Of a stretch of 64,000 nt of DNA, positions 25,373 to 34,250 are shown piece after piece (within the stretch, counting starts at the first letter, position 1; each line of letters opens with the position of its first letter). This DNA is from Methanoculleus methanifontis (GTDB lineage: Archaea; Halobacteriota; Methanomicrobia; Methanomicrobiales; Methanoculleaceae): contig NZ_VCYI01000003.1 in NCBI RefSeq assembly GCF_030464365.1, positions 149,370-213,369 on the forward strand. Direction: 5' to 3'. Under the pieces are notes generated by a model. It did not search any database. It was not told the DNA's origin and worked only from the letters and a program-made list of their open reading frames with translations. A program made the position numbers and the translations under genes.

Positions 25373-25795
25373 ATGCGCCGGATATACCATCGTTTCCCTC
25401 AATCCATCGACCTCGACTTCGAACTCAACAGGCCGTTCCTGGAAGTCCTTGCCTGCATCGCACGGATGCACGACACCCATACTACCACACGGGGTGCCGA
25501 CGGGCTCGTCAAGGAGCGGATGCTCATCCAGATCGCGGACGGGCGGACACAGTTCCTCGACCTGAACGACCTCGCGCCGCTCACCGAGAATGTCGCCGAA
25601 GCGGCGGACTTCAGGATCGACCTGCAGAGGACACTACTAACCCCTGAAAAGAAACTGCCGGTCAAGGAGAACGTCTTCTTCCTCCGGATCGTCGACAAAG
25701 GTGCGGTGACGGAGTGCTACATCGCGAAAGAGGGACGGCTCGGAGACCTGGACGCGATGGACCTGCGAACGATGCTCAAGGGTGCCTGCGAGTGA
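25373..25795 (+). CDS. Conserved hypothetical protein paired with DUF2240 protein
   Basis: A 140-aa soluble protein (starts MRRIYHRFPQSIDLDFEL). No family was recognised. It is predicted to mix beta strands and helices, with a TRGADGLVKERMLIQIADGRT central segment and no cysteine cluster or membrane segment. ATG 25373 is chosen because earlier starts run into the divergent nucleotidase. It overlaps the DUF2240 gene by 4 nt (GTGA), so the two proteins are made together and may act together. Confidence 0.75.
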   Translation: MRRIYHRFPQSIDLDFELNRPFLEVLACIARMHDTHTTTRGADGLVKERMLIQIADGRTQFLDLNDLAPLTENVAEAADFRIDLQRTLLTPEKKLPVKENVFFLRIVDKGAVTECYIAKEGRLGDLDAMDLRTMLKGACE

Positions 25796-26259
25796 GCGTC
25801 AAGATTGCGGTTGCCGCGCCGTTCAAGCACATGCGTAAAGAGCGGCTGCAGAGGAGCGAGTTCGTCTTCTACATCGCCATCGACCGGAAGTGGATGAACA
25901 AGGAGCAGGCAAGCCAGCTCCTGGAGCGGGCGAAGTCGGAAGGGCTCATCGAGGTGGACGGGGGAGCCATTCGCCCGCTCTTCGACGTTGCCGATGTCTC
26001 GATACCGCTCGGGTTCAAGCCCACTTCCGACGTCCTCGCAACGGCGGAAAGCCCCTACGAGGAACTGATCGGGCGGATCGCCGCCGCGACGGAGAAGCCG
26101 CCCCAGGAGGTCGTCGCCGAACTCCACCGGATCGTCACCGACAACTTCGACGGTAACATCCGGGTGGAGGCGGCGGTGGTCATCCTCGCGAAGAAATACG
26201 GGGTGGCGTTCGACGACAAACTGCCCGCCCTGGAAAAATCGATCGCGAAGTCGCGATAA
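25792..26259 (+). CDS. DUF2240 family protein (COG4044)
   Basis: A 155-aa archaeal protein. The first 70 residues (KIAVAAPFKHM, then DRKWMNKEQASQLLERAKSEGLIE) look like a helix-turn-helix-type domain; a second helical part follows a proline-rich linker. GTG 25792 overlaps the preceding stop. The DUF2240 family has no proven function; nucleic-acid or protein binding is inferred from the winged-helix look. Confidence 0.78.
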   Translation: MSVKIAVAAPFKHMRKERLQRSEFVFYIAIDRKWMNKEQASQLLERAKSEGLIEVDGGAIRPLFDVADVSIPLGFKPTSDVLATAESPYEELIGRIAAATEKPPQEVVAELHRIVTDNFDGNIRVEAAVVILAKKYGVAFDDKLPALEKSIAKSR

Positions 26260-26267
26260 CATATCTC

Positions 26268-26273
26268 TTTTTT
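26268..26273 (+). terminator. Poly-T terminator after the DUF2240 gene
   Basis: Six T residues 8 nt after the stop, in the gap between this operon and the convergent trmO-like gene. Confidence 0.5.
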
Positions 26274-26289
26274 CCTACCTGTGCAGGAT

Positions 26290-26811
26290 TCACGCACACC
26301 GCTTGTCCACTTCGTTCATGAGTCCTTCCATCCACGCAGGAACCCGCACGTCGCCGTTCGGGTACTGGGCCGGGACGTAGGGTTTGATATCGATGACGGG
26401 ACTGCCGTCGACGGCGTCGAGCCCGGTAACCTCGAGAACGTTCCCCCGCCGTGCGTGCAGCCCGACAACGGTTGCGAGCACGGGGTTGGGACGGGCGGGG
26501 CTGCAGGTCGAGAAGATCCCGGTCTTCGGAATATCTGTTCTGCCCATCGGGTGCACGCGGTCGACGGACCGGCTCTCTTCCGGCACTTTGTGCCCCCAGT
26601 AGAGCACCGTGATATGGGAATATTCTTCGATACCGTCAAGCAGCGCGATACGGTTTTCGTCAATGACGATCTCCGAAGCGGCCTCCTTCACGCTCCTGAC
26701 GTGATCCCTGCTCGTTTCCGGCCCTTCCCGCATCGAGATGCCGTCTCTGCCGGAGACGAGGAAGGGTTCCTGTACGGTGCTCCGGACGACCCCCACGGGC
26801 CGCAGGCTCAT
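26290..26811 (-). CDS. TrmO/TsaA family tRNA m6t6A37 methyltransferase
   Basis: A 173-aa protein of the TsaA/TrmO beta-barrel family, which N6-methylates t6A37 of some tRNAs using SAM. Diagnostic segments: LRPVGVVRST at the start, DGIEEYSHITVLYW mid-protein, and ARPNPV with the following GLDAVDGSPVIDIKPY. ATG 26811 matches the family start; ATG 26841 would add ten residues and cannot be excluded. The window also has a Sua5 (t6A) gene at 59677, consistent with t6A chemistry in this organism. Confidence 0.85.
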   Translation of the reverse strand: MSLRPVGVVRSTVQEPFLVSGRDGISMREGPETSRDHVRSVKEAASEIVIDENRIALLDGIEEYSHITVLYWGHKVPEESRSVDRVHPMGRTDIPKTGIFSTCSPARPNPVLATVVGLHARRGNVLEVTGLDAVDGSPVIDIKPYVPAQYPNGDVRVPAWMEGLMNEVDKRCA

Positions 26812-26980
26812 GCCGCCGGGTTCGGGTGATGTCAAGTCCATGCCCATACGTTGGCACCCGTTCGCACCTTCGGTGCTCAAGCTCTGTTCCTGCGGAGCTT
26901 CGCCTCGCGAATAGTTGTACCGGAAATGACATCGACCGGCGTCCCAAAGGCTATCGTGCATGCCTGCGCCAGGGAGTAGT

Positions 26981-27979
26981 ATGGAAGACCTCGAGTCCTG
27001 CCGCCTCTGCGAGTGGAGGTGCGGCGTCGACCGGCTCCGGGGCGAGCGGGGGGTGTGCCGCGTCGGCCGGGCGGAGGTGGCGGCGACGATGTGTTCGGGT
27101 TCTCTCGCAAGTTATATTGTCACCCTGCTCGGGTGCTGTTACCGCTGCCTCCACTGCAACGCCTACCGGATCTCGCAGTACCCCGACCCCGGCTGGCAGT
27201 ATGCCGGTTATGTGCCCGCGGCGGCGCTGGTTGCCGACGCCCGGGACCGGATTGCTGCCTACAGGGGAGCCCGTATTCGGACGATCGGGTTTACGGGCGG
27301 CGACCCGATCATCCACCTCCCCTACATCGAAGAGGTGGCGGGCGAGGTGAAGCGGCAGGCCCTCGATCTCGGGATCGGGATATCGACCGGAGGGTTTGCG
27401 ACGGAGGCGGCGATGGAACGGATCGTCGGCCTCTGCTGGACGATCACCCTCGAGATCAAGGCGTGGTCGGATCCGGTTCACCGCGCCCTCACGGGAGCGC
27501 CGGTGGCCCCGGTGCTCAGGAACGCGGAATACCTCGTGCGCGAGGGGAGAGACCGGATCAGGGTCTTTCGGACGGTGGTGATCCCCGGCATGACTGATGA
27601 TGAGGTGGGCAGGATCGCGGCGTTCATCGCCTCGCTCGACCCGGGCGTGCCCTACCGGCTCATCGGCTTTCGACCGAACAACGTCCTCTACTACCACCCG
27701 GGGCCGTCGAGGGAGGAGATGGAGCGCCTCTGTGCGGTCTGCCGTGAGGCCGGGCTCGAGGACGTGGCCTGGAGCGGCTACTACCCTGAAGCGGTGCCGG
27801 ACGAGGTCGCCGCCCGGGCGGCAGGGCTCACCGATGCATACGAAGGAGAGCCTGCTGCAGCGCTCACCGCCGCGTACGCAGCGGCGTGCGGGTGCCCGAC
27901 CCATCCCCGCGACTGTGGGGCATGCCCTCTCCGCGACCGCTGCCCGGCCACGCTCAGGGAGCCCTGGCGCGGTCGGTAG
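26981..27979 (+). CDS. Radical SAM protein, PflA-like
   Basis: A 332-aa radical SAM enzyme. An N-terminal CRLCEWRCGVDR and CRVGR segment resembles the cysteine-rich leader of PflA-like/AmmeMemoRadiSam relatives. The cluster motif is GCCYRCLHCN (CxxxCxxC), followed by GFTGGDP and an LEIKAWS strand. Four more cysteines lie at the C-terminus (CGCPTHPRDCGACPLRDRC), a likely extra Fe-S site. The start follows AGGGAG. Substrate unknown; a role as a glycyl-radical activase is possible but the gene is 22 kb from nrdD. Confidence 0.82.
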   Translation: MEDLESCRLCEWRCGVDRLRGERGVCRVGRAEVAATMCSGSLASYIVTLLGCCYRCLHCNAYRISQYPDPGWQYAGYVPAAALVADARDRIAAYRGARIRTIGFTGGDPIIHLPYIEEVAGEVKRQALDLGIGISTGGFATEAAMERIVGLCWTITLEIKAWSDPVHRALTGAPVAPVLRNAEYLVREGRDRIRVFRTVVIPGMTDDEVGRIAAFIASLDPGVPYRLIGFRPNNVLYYHPGPSREEMERLCAVCREAGLEDVAWSGYYPEAVPDEVAARAAGLTDAYEGEPAAALTAAYAAACGCPTHPRDCGACPLRDRCPATLREPWRGR

Positions 27980-28041
27980 AACGATGAGGATGCGGGCGGA
28001 TCAACCCGGGAAAAACTGCTTCAGAAAAGATTGGGGCTGAT

Positions 28042-28440
28042 TTATTCAGCCGCCGCCTCAGGCTGGCTGAAGTATTCTGCCAGGGGTTTTGCACCGCTCT
28101 GTTTCACGGCGGCGTTGATCTGAACAATATCGGCGCTGATCTCGTTGCCCCGCACCGATTTCCTGCGGCGCTCTCCGTCCATGACCGGGTGGAACCCGAC
28201 GCCCTTGGAGAGGAGAAGCCTCCTCCTTGACGGGCCGGGCAGGTCGCGGCGTGCAGGAATGCCGGTCTTGTCCGTGGCGCCGGTGATCTTGATCGTGTAG
28301 CCCGCAAAGCCGAGGACGTCCCCGTTGATCTCGTCGCTGATGCGCTTGCCGATGAATGCTCCGGCGGTGGGGCCGGTCGCATCGATCTTATATGAACGCC
28401 CGGTCTCCGGGTCTGATAGAATGATTTTGAAATCTGCCAT
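28042..28440 (-). CDS. rps6e: 30S ribosomal protein S6e
   Basis: A 132-aa S6e. Diagnostic segments are FKIILSDPETGRSYK, the FIGKRISDEI motif and GYTIKITGATDKTGIPARRD. GGAG precedes the ATG. It follows aIF5B on the same strand after a 116-nt gap that contains an AT-rich TATA-like stretch (ATTGTATAGG), so it probably has its own promoter. Confidence 0.96.
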   Translation of the reverse strand: MADFKIILSDPETGRSYKIDATGPTAGAFIGKRISDEINGDVLGFAGYTIKITGATDKTGIPARRDLPGPSRRRLLLSKGVGFHPVMDGERRRKSVRGNEISADIVQINAAVKQSGAKPLAEYFSQPEAAAE

Positions 28441-28556
28441 GTTGACGACTCCTTCGAAAGTACCTATACAATTTGAGAATATGGTATTAAAAGACTACCT
28501 CTGCAGGGTTAGAAGGGAGCGGTGGCCGGGAAAAGCCTGCACGCCCCCCGAACGCG

Positions 28557-30338
28557 TCACTTCCCCCAGAAGGGGTCTTCCCGGCGCTTGAGGGTGGTGA
28601 ACTCCTCCAGGATCTCGCGCAGGCTCGGGCTCAAGTTATCGATCATCTCCCGCTCAATCACCTTAACGTGCCGCTCCGGGATATCCACGTAGAGGTCGTC
28701 GTCGACGTTGATCTGGCGGCCGACCGTCGGCCCTTCGATCGAGATCGCCACCTCCTTGCCCGCTTCTGCCTCCTGAACCGACTCGTTTTTTGCCTGGATC
28801 TGCTTGATGCGGCCGACCTTCTTGCCGCTCGGGAGGGCGAGGTTGGCACCGCTCTGGAGTTTTCCCCCGAGGACCCGGACGCCGACCACCGCCGGGTTGC
28901 TCTGCCGGAAGACGCAGTTGGGGAGGATCCGGATCTTGGCGGGCATGATCAACTTCTCGAACTTTTGCCGCTCGAGTTCCTGCTTCTTCTCGTCGCGCCA
29001 CTCGATGTAGTCATCAATGAGCTGGTAGATGACCCCGCCCTCGAATATGTTGACGTGGGACATCGACGTGTCCGCGAGGGCGTCGATCGCGTCCGGCAGG
29101 ACGGGGGTGTTGAAGGCGATGATCGCGCTGTAGAGGGGGTCCTTGATCGTCCCCGCCTCGATGACGTCGTGGCGGGTGACCGGCCCCACGGTCGCCCGCA
29201 TCACCTGGATCTGGTGGCCTTCGAGTTCTTTCGAGAGGGCTTCGAGAGCACCGATGGTATCCGCCCGGATGATGACGCCGACATCAGAGAGGTTTACCTC
29301 GACGTCCTGGACTTCACGCCGGACCTGCTCGACCACCTCTTCTTTGTTGCCGCCGCGGACGACGCGGAGGGGGGAGCCCGCGATGACCCCGTCGAGTTTC
29401 GGGGCGGCTACCTTGATACCCGCAGCCGCGGTGACGGATTTTACCCGTTCGAACCGCTCCTCGGTCAGGATCTCGCTCATCGGGCGGGGCTTTAAGAGGG
29501 AGCGCACCTTCGTCTCGATGATCTGGTCGTTTCCGGCGGCCACGATCTCGTCCCCGACCTTGAGATTCCCGTCGTAGAGGATCACGTCGAGCGTCATCCC
29601 GAGCCCCCGCTCCTCCTTCACCTCGAGCACGGTGCCGGCGCCGGGGCCGTCGGCGCTGACCTTGAGGCTCTCGGTCATGTAACGCTGGGCAAGCCCGATC
29701 AGCACCATGAGGATGTCGGGAACCCCCTCCCCGGTGAGGGCGCTCGTCGGCACGATGCATATGTTCCGCGCGAAGTCCGAGACCCGGTCGAACCGTTCGG
29801 AGTTGAATCCGAGGTCGGAGAGTTTGCCGACGAGTTCATACACCTTCGTCTCGACCATACCCTGGACGCGCTCGTTCTGCTGCGCAAACGTCTTCAGGAA
29901 CGGCTGGTTCTCCTGGACGCGCCAGCCGTGGATGCGGTCGACCTTGTTTGCCGCGATGACGAACGGTGTCTTGTAGTTGCGCAGGATCTGGAGCGCCTCG
30001 ATCGTCTGGGGACGGAAGCCCTCGTTGATGTCCACCACGACGATCGCCATGTCGGCGAGCGCCCCGCCGCGCGCACGAAGGGTGGTGAAGGCGTGGTGCC
30101 CGGGGGTGTCGATGAAGAGGAGGCCCGGGACGTTGACGGTGACCTTGCTCAGGGCTCCCCCCATCCGGGTGACTGCGTCGATGGGAACAAGCGTGGCACC
30201 GATATGCTGTGTAATCTCGCCTTCTTCGGTAGATACCACGGACGAGCCCCGGATTCGGTCCAGGAGCGATGTCTTGCCGTGATCTACGTGACCCATCACA
30301 CAGACGATGGGGGTCCTGATCGTTGATTGCTTTGCCAT
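28557..30338 (-). CDS. infB: Translation initiation factor aIF5B (IF-2)
   Basis: A 593-aa GTPase for subunit joining in translation initiation. G-domain motifs: GHVDHGKT near residue 15-22, DTPGHH near 80, and NKVD near 134, then aIF5B domains II-IV. The ATG at 30338 follows GGTGATT; a longer ATG-start frame adds 11 residues without homology. No intein is present here, although archaeal IF2 genes are common intein hosts. Confidence 0.96.
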   Translation of the reverse strand: MAKQSTIRTPIVCVMGHVDHGKTSLLDRIRGSSVVSTEEGEITQHIGATLVPIDAVTRMGGALSKVTVNVPGLLFIDTPGHHAFTTLRARGGALADMAIVVVDINEGFRPQTIEALQILRNYKTPFVIAANKVDRIHGWRVQENQPFLKTFAQQNERVQGMVETKVYELVGKLSDLGFNSERFDRVSDFARNICIVPTSALTGEGVPDILMVLIGLAQRYMTESLKVSADGPGAGTVLEVKEERGLGMTLDVILYDGNLKVGDEIVAAGNDQIIETKVRSLLKPRPMSEILTEERFERVKSVTAAAGIKVAAPKLDGVIAGSPLRVVRGGNKEEVVEQVRREVQDVEVNLSDVGVIIRADTIGALEALSKELEGHQIQVMRATVGPVTRHDVIEAGTIKDPLYSAIIAFNTPVLPDAIDALADTSMSHVNIFEGGVIYQLIDDYIEWRDEKKQELERQKFEKLIMPAKIRILPNCVFRQSNPAVVGVRVLGGKLQSGANLALPSGKKVGRIKQIQAKNESVQEAEAGKEVAISIEGPTVGRQINVDDDLYVDIPERHVKVIEREMIDNLSPSLREILEEFTTLKRREDPFWGK

Positions 30339-30551
30339 GGTAATCACCTTCGGTATATACTGTATGGACAACTAAACCCGAAAAATCCGGAGATATTGAC
30401 CGCTTTTTTCCGAATCACGCCAGAGCCAGAGTGATTCCCCTACCCCCGGGGCGTCGCTCGGCGCCAGGAACACTGGTACGTTATAGAACATGGAGTCTAT
30501 TAATAATTCACCTCACGGTTTGAAGCCTGGCGGCTTCTCACACTCGGGCTC

Positions 30552-30731
30552 TCGAAACCCTTCCGCGTTTTCTCAAACTCCGCCTGCCCCGGGTGGGGCA
30601 CGCGTCGTTGTTCGAAACCCTTCCGCGTTTTCTCAAACTCCGCCTGCCCCAGGTGGGGCACGCGTCGTTGTTCGAAACCCTTCCGCGTTTTCTCAAACTC
30701 CGCCTGCCCCAGGTGGGGCACGCGTCGTTGT
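30552..30731. repeat. Three tandem copies of a 60-bp repeat
   Basis: Exact 60-bp periodicity from 30552: copies at 30552-30611, 30612-30671 and 30672-30731, with a broken fourth start at 30732. Copies two and three are identical in the core; copy one differs by G for A in the CCCC(G/A)GGTGGGG hairpin loop region. Each unit contains the stem TGCCCC/GGGGCA. Because 60 is divisible by three, long reading frames appear on both strands (20-aa repeats), but none has a ribosome-binding site or family match, so this is called non-coding. Confidence 0.8.
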
Positions 30732-30956
30732 TCGAAGACGTTTGGTCTCTCCGAATCCCCCCTTCCGGAGAGGGAGTCTCCCCCATGGCCGGTGGCGGCC
30801 GAGCCGGGCAGCACGGCTGCCGGACACCCCAGAAATCGCGTGACCACCGGCAAGCCCGGCCGGATATGCGCCCCTGATTCCCCCGGAGGTACGTAACGCG
30901 AGCTCGGTGAAGAGATACTTTAATCAAATCCGACTGCCAATTGTTATGAGTACCTT

Positions 30957-31029
30957 GCCAGGGTGGGGTAGTCGGTTATCCTAAGGGACTGTGGATCCCT
31001 CGACCCGGGTTCGAATCTCGGCCCTGGCC
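30957..31029 (+). tRNA. tRNA-His (GTG)
   Basis: A 73-nt cloverleaf: acceptor GCCAGGG pairs with CCCTGGC, anticodon stem AGGGA/TCCCT encloses CTGTGGA (anticodon GTG), T-loop TTCGAAT. The discriminator is C, as in archaeal tRNA-His; position -1 in the gene is T, so the extra 5' G must be added after transcription. CCA is not encoded. A TATA-like CTTTAATCAA lies 30-39 nt upstream. Confidence 0.95.
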
Positions 31030-31209
31030 TTCCTTTTGTTTCGTTCGATCGTCTCCGCCACGTCGCTCGTTTTCCCGGTTCAACCATAAGAAAGACATTC
31101 CGAGCGCCTGCCATCTCCACCAGGACCCCCGTCATCAGCAAGCGAAGACTTATGTATACCCGGCCCGCCCATGAGCCGACCTCGCCCCGGCTGAGGAGGC
31201 GCGACACCC

Positions 31210-32598
31210 ATGGCAGACGAAGACCAGACCATTGTCCCCCCGGCCCCCCGCGGGGGGGAGGTCGTCAAATGGATAGGGCCCGCGATCATCTGGATGATCT
31301 CGGCCATCGCGACCGGGGAACTCCTCTTTACCCCGCGGATCGCCTCGCTCTACGGTTACACTGTTCTCTGGACCATCATCCTTGCGATATTCCTCAAGGC
31401 GCTTCTCGCCCGCGAGATCGGGCGATACGCCGTCGTGACGGGAGGATCGCTTCTTCAGGGGATCAAGAACCTCCCCGGACCGAAGAACTGGGGGGTCTGG
31501 ATTATCATACTCCCGCAATTCTTCGTTGCGGTCACGACTATCACCGGCATGGCAGGGGCCGCGAGTTCGGCGATCATCCTCGCCCTTCCCGGGGGGTTTG
31601 TGGTATGGGCAATCATATTCCTGCTGATCTCGCTCGTCCTGGTCTTCTTCGGGAGGTACAAAGGTGTCGAGAACGCCTCCATCGTGATGGCCATCGTCAT
31701 CATCGTCGCCCTGGTGATCACCGCAGCCTTCGTCTTCCCCGGCGCCGAACCGCTCGCCGCCGGCCTGGTGCCGGCCCTCCCCCCCGACGTCGACTTCGCC
31801 GAACTCCTCCCCTGGATCGGGTTCATGATGTCGGGGGCCGCCGGCCTCATCTGGTACTCCTACTGGCTCACGGCCCGGGGTTACGGTTCCGCCTACTACA
31901 CTGTTCACAGGCGGGGAGGGGAGGAGGCGGTCATCGAGGAAGAGGATCTGCCGGATATCGGGCACCTCTCTCCGACCGAGACCGGGCGGATACGCGACTG
32001 GATCCGGATCATGACCGTTTCCACGACCATCGCCTCGAGTATCGTCCTCATCCTGCTCATCGCGCTCCTCATCCTGGGCGCCGAACTCCTCCGGCCGCAG
32101 GGCCTCCTCCCCCAGGGGCCGGAGGTGACCGCAGTCCTCTCGGTGCTCCTCGGTGACGTCTGGGGGCCGCCGGGAGCCTGGCTGATGATCCTCGCTGCGT
32201 TCTTTGCCTTCTGGAGCACCATTGTCGCGAATCTGGACGGCTGGACCAGGATGCTCGGCCAGGGATCGATCTTCATCGCCCGCCAGATGAAGGCGGCGGG
32301 ACGATGGGTCTCGATGCGGTTCTACCGCTACGTCTATCTTTTCGGCCTGATGGGAGCCCTGCCGCTCATTCTCATCGTCGTCAGGCCGGAGCCCGTGACC
32401 TTCCTCGGCATGGCGGGGATCGTCGAGGCGATCCACATCCCGGTGGTCGCGTTTGCGACACTCTACCTGAACAGGCAGACACTTCCGCGGGAGTTCCGGC
32501 CATCCCTTTCTGTCACCATCCTGACCTTCGCTGTGGGTGTATTCTTTGCAGCCTTCTCGGTCTACTACATCTACATCGAGGTTCTGGGGCTGGCATGA
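31210..32598 (+). CDS. Nramp-related metal transporter of the ATGEL-type subgroup
   Basis: A 462-aa polytopic protein with about 11 helices and the Nramp/LeuT-like pattern (GPAIIW start, inverted repeat topology). The canonical Nramp metal-binding DPGN in helix 1 is replaced by ATGE (SAIATGELLF). The helix-6 MPH motif is not apparent. Related GTGEL-type proteins in bacteria and archaea are annotated as Nramp family, but their substrate is not certain. A GGAGG site precedes the ATG. A small membrane-protein gene follows after 125 nt. Confidence 0.8.
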   Translation: MADEDQTIVPPAPRGGEVVKWIGPAIIWMISAIATGELLFTPRIASLYGYTVLWTIILAIFLKALLAREIGRYAVVTGGSLLQGIKNLPGPKNWGVWIIILPQFFVAVTTITGMAGAASSAIILALPGGFVVWAIIFLLISLVLVFFGRYKGVENASIVMAIVIIVALVITAAFVFPGAEPLAAGLVPALPPDVDFAELLPWIGFMMSGAAGLIWYSYWLTARGYGSAYYTVHRRGGEEAVIEEEDLPDIGHLSPTETGRIRDWIRIMTVSTTIASSIVLILLIALLILGAELLRPQGLLPQGPEVTAVLSVLLGDVWGPPGAWLMILAAFFAFWSTIVANLDGWTRMLGQGSIFIARQMKAAGRWVSMRFYRYVYLFGLMGALPLILIVVRPEPVTFLGMAGIVEAIHIPVVAFATLYLNRQTLPREFRPSLSVTILTFAVGVFFAAFSVYYIYIEVLGLA

Positions 32599-32723
32599 AG
32601 GGGACGGCGTTCACCAGTGCCGGCCTCCCGGGAGCCGTGGAGAGTATGCCCGCCCGGCGTGCGGCACCTTCTTTACGCCCGGGAAGAGGGGGGTGCGCCC
32701 CGGCAAGGGGGGGAGACGATGGG

Positions 32724-32987
32724 ATGAAGCTCGATCTGAAAGCGTTTGCCCTCGCAGGAGGGCTCTTCTGGGGATTAGGCATAGTTTTCCTGACCTGGTG
32801 GCTGCTTCTCACGCGGGATAAACGGGGAAGGGGCAACCGGTATGGAGAACTCATCGGCCGGATATACCCTGGATACCGCGTCAGCCCGAAAGGGAGCGTC
32901 ATCGGACTATTCTGGGGGTTCATCGACGGGTTCGCAGCTGCAGGCATCTTCGGGCTGCTCTACAACCATTTCGCAAAAAAAACGTGA
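32724..32987 (+). CDS. Small two-helix membrane protein (holin-like annotation)
   Basis: An 87-aa protein with two hydrophobic helices (AFALAGGLFWGLGIVFLTWW and IGLFWGFIDGFAAAGIFGLL) joined by a basic loop containing IGRIYPGYRVSP. Similar small archaeal proteins are labelled bacteriophage holin by homology, without phage context; none is seen here. The ATG follows GGGGGGAGACGATGGG. It may be co-transcribed with the Nramp-like gene. Confidence 0.7.
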   Translation: MKLDLKAFALAGGLFWGLGIVFLTWWLLLTRDKRGRGNRYGELIGRIYPGYRVSPKGSVIGLFWGFIDGFAAAGIFGLLYNHFAKKT

Positions 32988-33145
32988 CTCCAGGCGTCCC
33001 GGGAAACTGCCCGCTTCGACGCCTCCCGCGGTTGGAGCAGGGTGCCTCCATGCACCCCGGACCCCTGTCTCCGCCAGGTGTCACAGTCCCTTTAGCGGTA
33101 GCGTCACCGATCTGGAGCGTGTGGTGCCGGATCTCAGCCCCACCG

Positions 33146-33160
33146 GTATATTTTAAATAC
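33146..33160 (+). promoter_or_regulatory. Strong TATA region for the LLM-LLM-GH15 operon
   Basis: GGTATATTTTAAATACC is a near-palindromic AT stretch in GC-rich surroundings, 58-72 nt before the first LLM gene. It fits an archaeal BRE/TATA element with a leader of about 40 nt. Confidence 0.5.
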
Positions 33161-33217
33161 CCGGGAACCCTGTCTGGCTGCGGTTCACAGGAGGAGAACC
33201 GGCATCGAGGCGGTATT

Positions 33218-34213
33218 ATGGCAGAACCAGGGCTGACGATAGGGTATCACGCATCGCACGAGCAGTTTCCCCCTAGCTCGTTGCTGCACCTCGCACAACG
33301 CGCTGAGAACGCCGGGTTCCAGAGCATGCTCTCGTCGGATCACTTCAACCCCTGGATCCCCGCCCAGGGGGAGAGCGGGTTTTCGTGGTCGTGGCTCGGT
33401 GCGGCGATGCAGGCGACCTCGCTCTCCGCAGGCGTCGTCTGTGCGCCCGTGCAGCGCTACCACCCCGCCATCGCCGCACAGGCGGCAGCGACCCTTGCGG
33501 AGATGTTCCCCGGCAGGTTCTTCGTCGCCGTCGGGAGCGGCCAGCTCCTCAACGAGGGGATCACGGGCGATCCCTGGCCCCCAAAAGAGGGGCGCAACGA
33601 GCGGCTGCTCGAGGCCGCGACGATCATGCGCAGGCTCTGGGCGGGCGAGACCGTGACGACCGCAGGCCTGATACGCACCGTCGAGGCGCACCTCTACACC
33701 CGTCCTGCCGAACCGCCAGCGCTGATAGGGGCCGCCTTATCCCCCGAAACGGCCGAGTGGTTGGGGGGGTGGGTGGACGGCCTCATCACCACCGCAAGAC
33801 CCGAGAAGCAACTCCGCAAGGTCGTGGAGGCGTTCCACCGCGGCGGCGGGGAGGGGAAACCGCTCTACCTGAAAGTCGACCTCTCCTACGCCCGGGCTCA
33901 TGAAGAGGCCGTAGAGGGAGCGCACGACCAATGGCGCGCAAACATCCTCTCCGGGCCGGTGCTGGAGAATCTCCGGACGCCCGAGCAGCTCGACGCGGCC
34001 GCGGAGTTTATCACCGCAGAAGAGGTCTCCGCCGAGGTGCGCACCTCGGCGGATCTTGACGAGCACATCGAGTGGCTGAAGACCGACATCGAGCTCGGGT
34101 TCACCCGGCTGTACCTCCATAACGTCAACCGGGAACAGGAGGCGTTCATCGAGGACTTCGGCAGGGAGGTGCTGCCGGCCCTGACCCGACCGGCCCCTCT
34201 TCCGGTTGCATGA
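33218..34213 (+). CDS. LLM-class (luciferase-like) oxidoreductase, probably F420-dependent, copy 1
   Basis: A 331-aa TIM-barrel flavin/deazaflavin oxidoreductase. Family markers: GYHASHEQFPPSSLL at the start, SSDHFNPW, SGFSWSWLGAA, FVAVGSGQLLNEG near 105-118 and a C-terminal LYLHNVNREQEAFIEDFG. Sequence resembles the TIGR03885/TIGR03557 group, assigned to FMN or F420; methanogens make F420, so F420 is favoured. It is about half identical to the next gene, indicating a tandem duplication. Substrate is unknown. Confidence 0.85.
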   Translation: MAEPGLTIGYHASHEQFPPSSLLHLAQRAENAGFQSMLSSDHFNPWIPAQGESGFSWSWLGAAMQATSLSAGVVCAPVQRYHPAIAAQAAATLAEMFPGRFFVAVGSGQLLNEGITGDPWPPKEGRNERLLEAATIMRRLWAGETVTTAGLIRTVEAHLYTRPAEPPALIGAALSPETAEWLGGWVDGLITTARPEKQLRKVVEAFHRGGGEGKPLYLKVDLSYARAHEEAVEGAHDQWRANILSGPVLENLRTPEQLDAAAEFITAEEVSAEVRTSADLDEHIEWLKTDIELGFTRLYLHNVNREQEAFIEDFGREVLPALTRPAPLPVA

Positions 34214-34250
34214 CGGGCGGGACGTCAGGAGTGTAACCGGAGGTTCAGGT

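Noticed and set aside
26981..27979. Radical SAM gene as the dedicated NrdG activase
   Set aside because: It is far from nrdD, longer than NrdG (332 vs about 150-230 aa) and has extra C-terminal cysteines; kept as a general PflA-like enzyme.
30490..30843. Repeat-containing reading frames on both strands (RNPSAFSQTPPAPGG and HLGQAEFEKTRKGFE units)
   Set aside because: The 60-bp period keeps several frames open at once; no ribosome-binding site, promoter or family match supports any of them.
32724..32987. Prophage holin
   Set aside because: No phage genes nearby; the protein is a common small archaeal membrane protein with that label only by homology.
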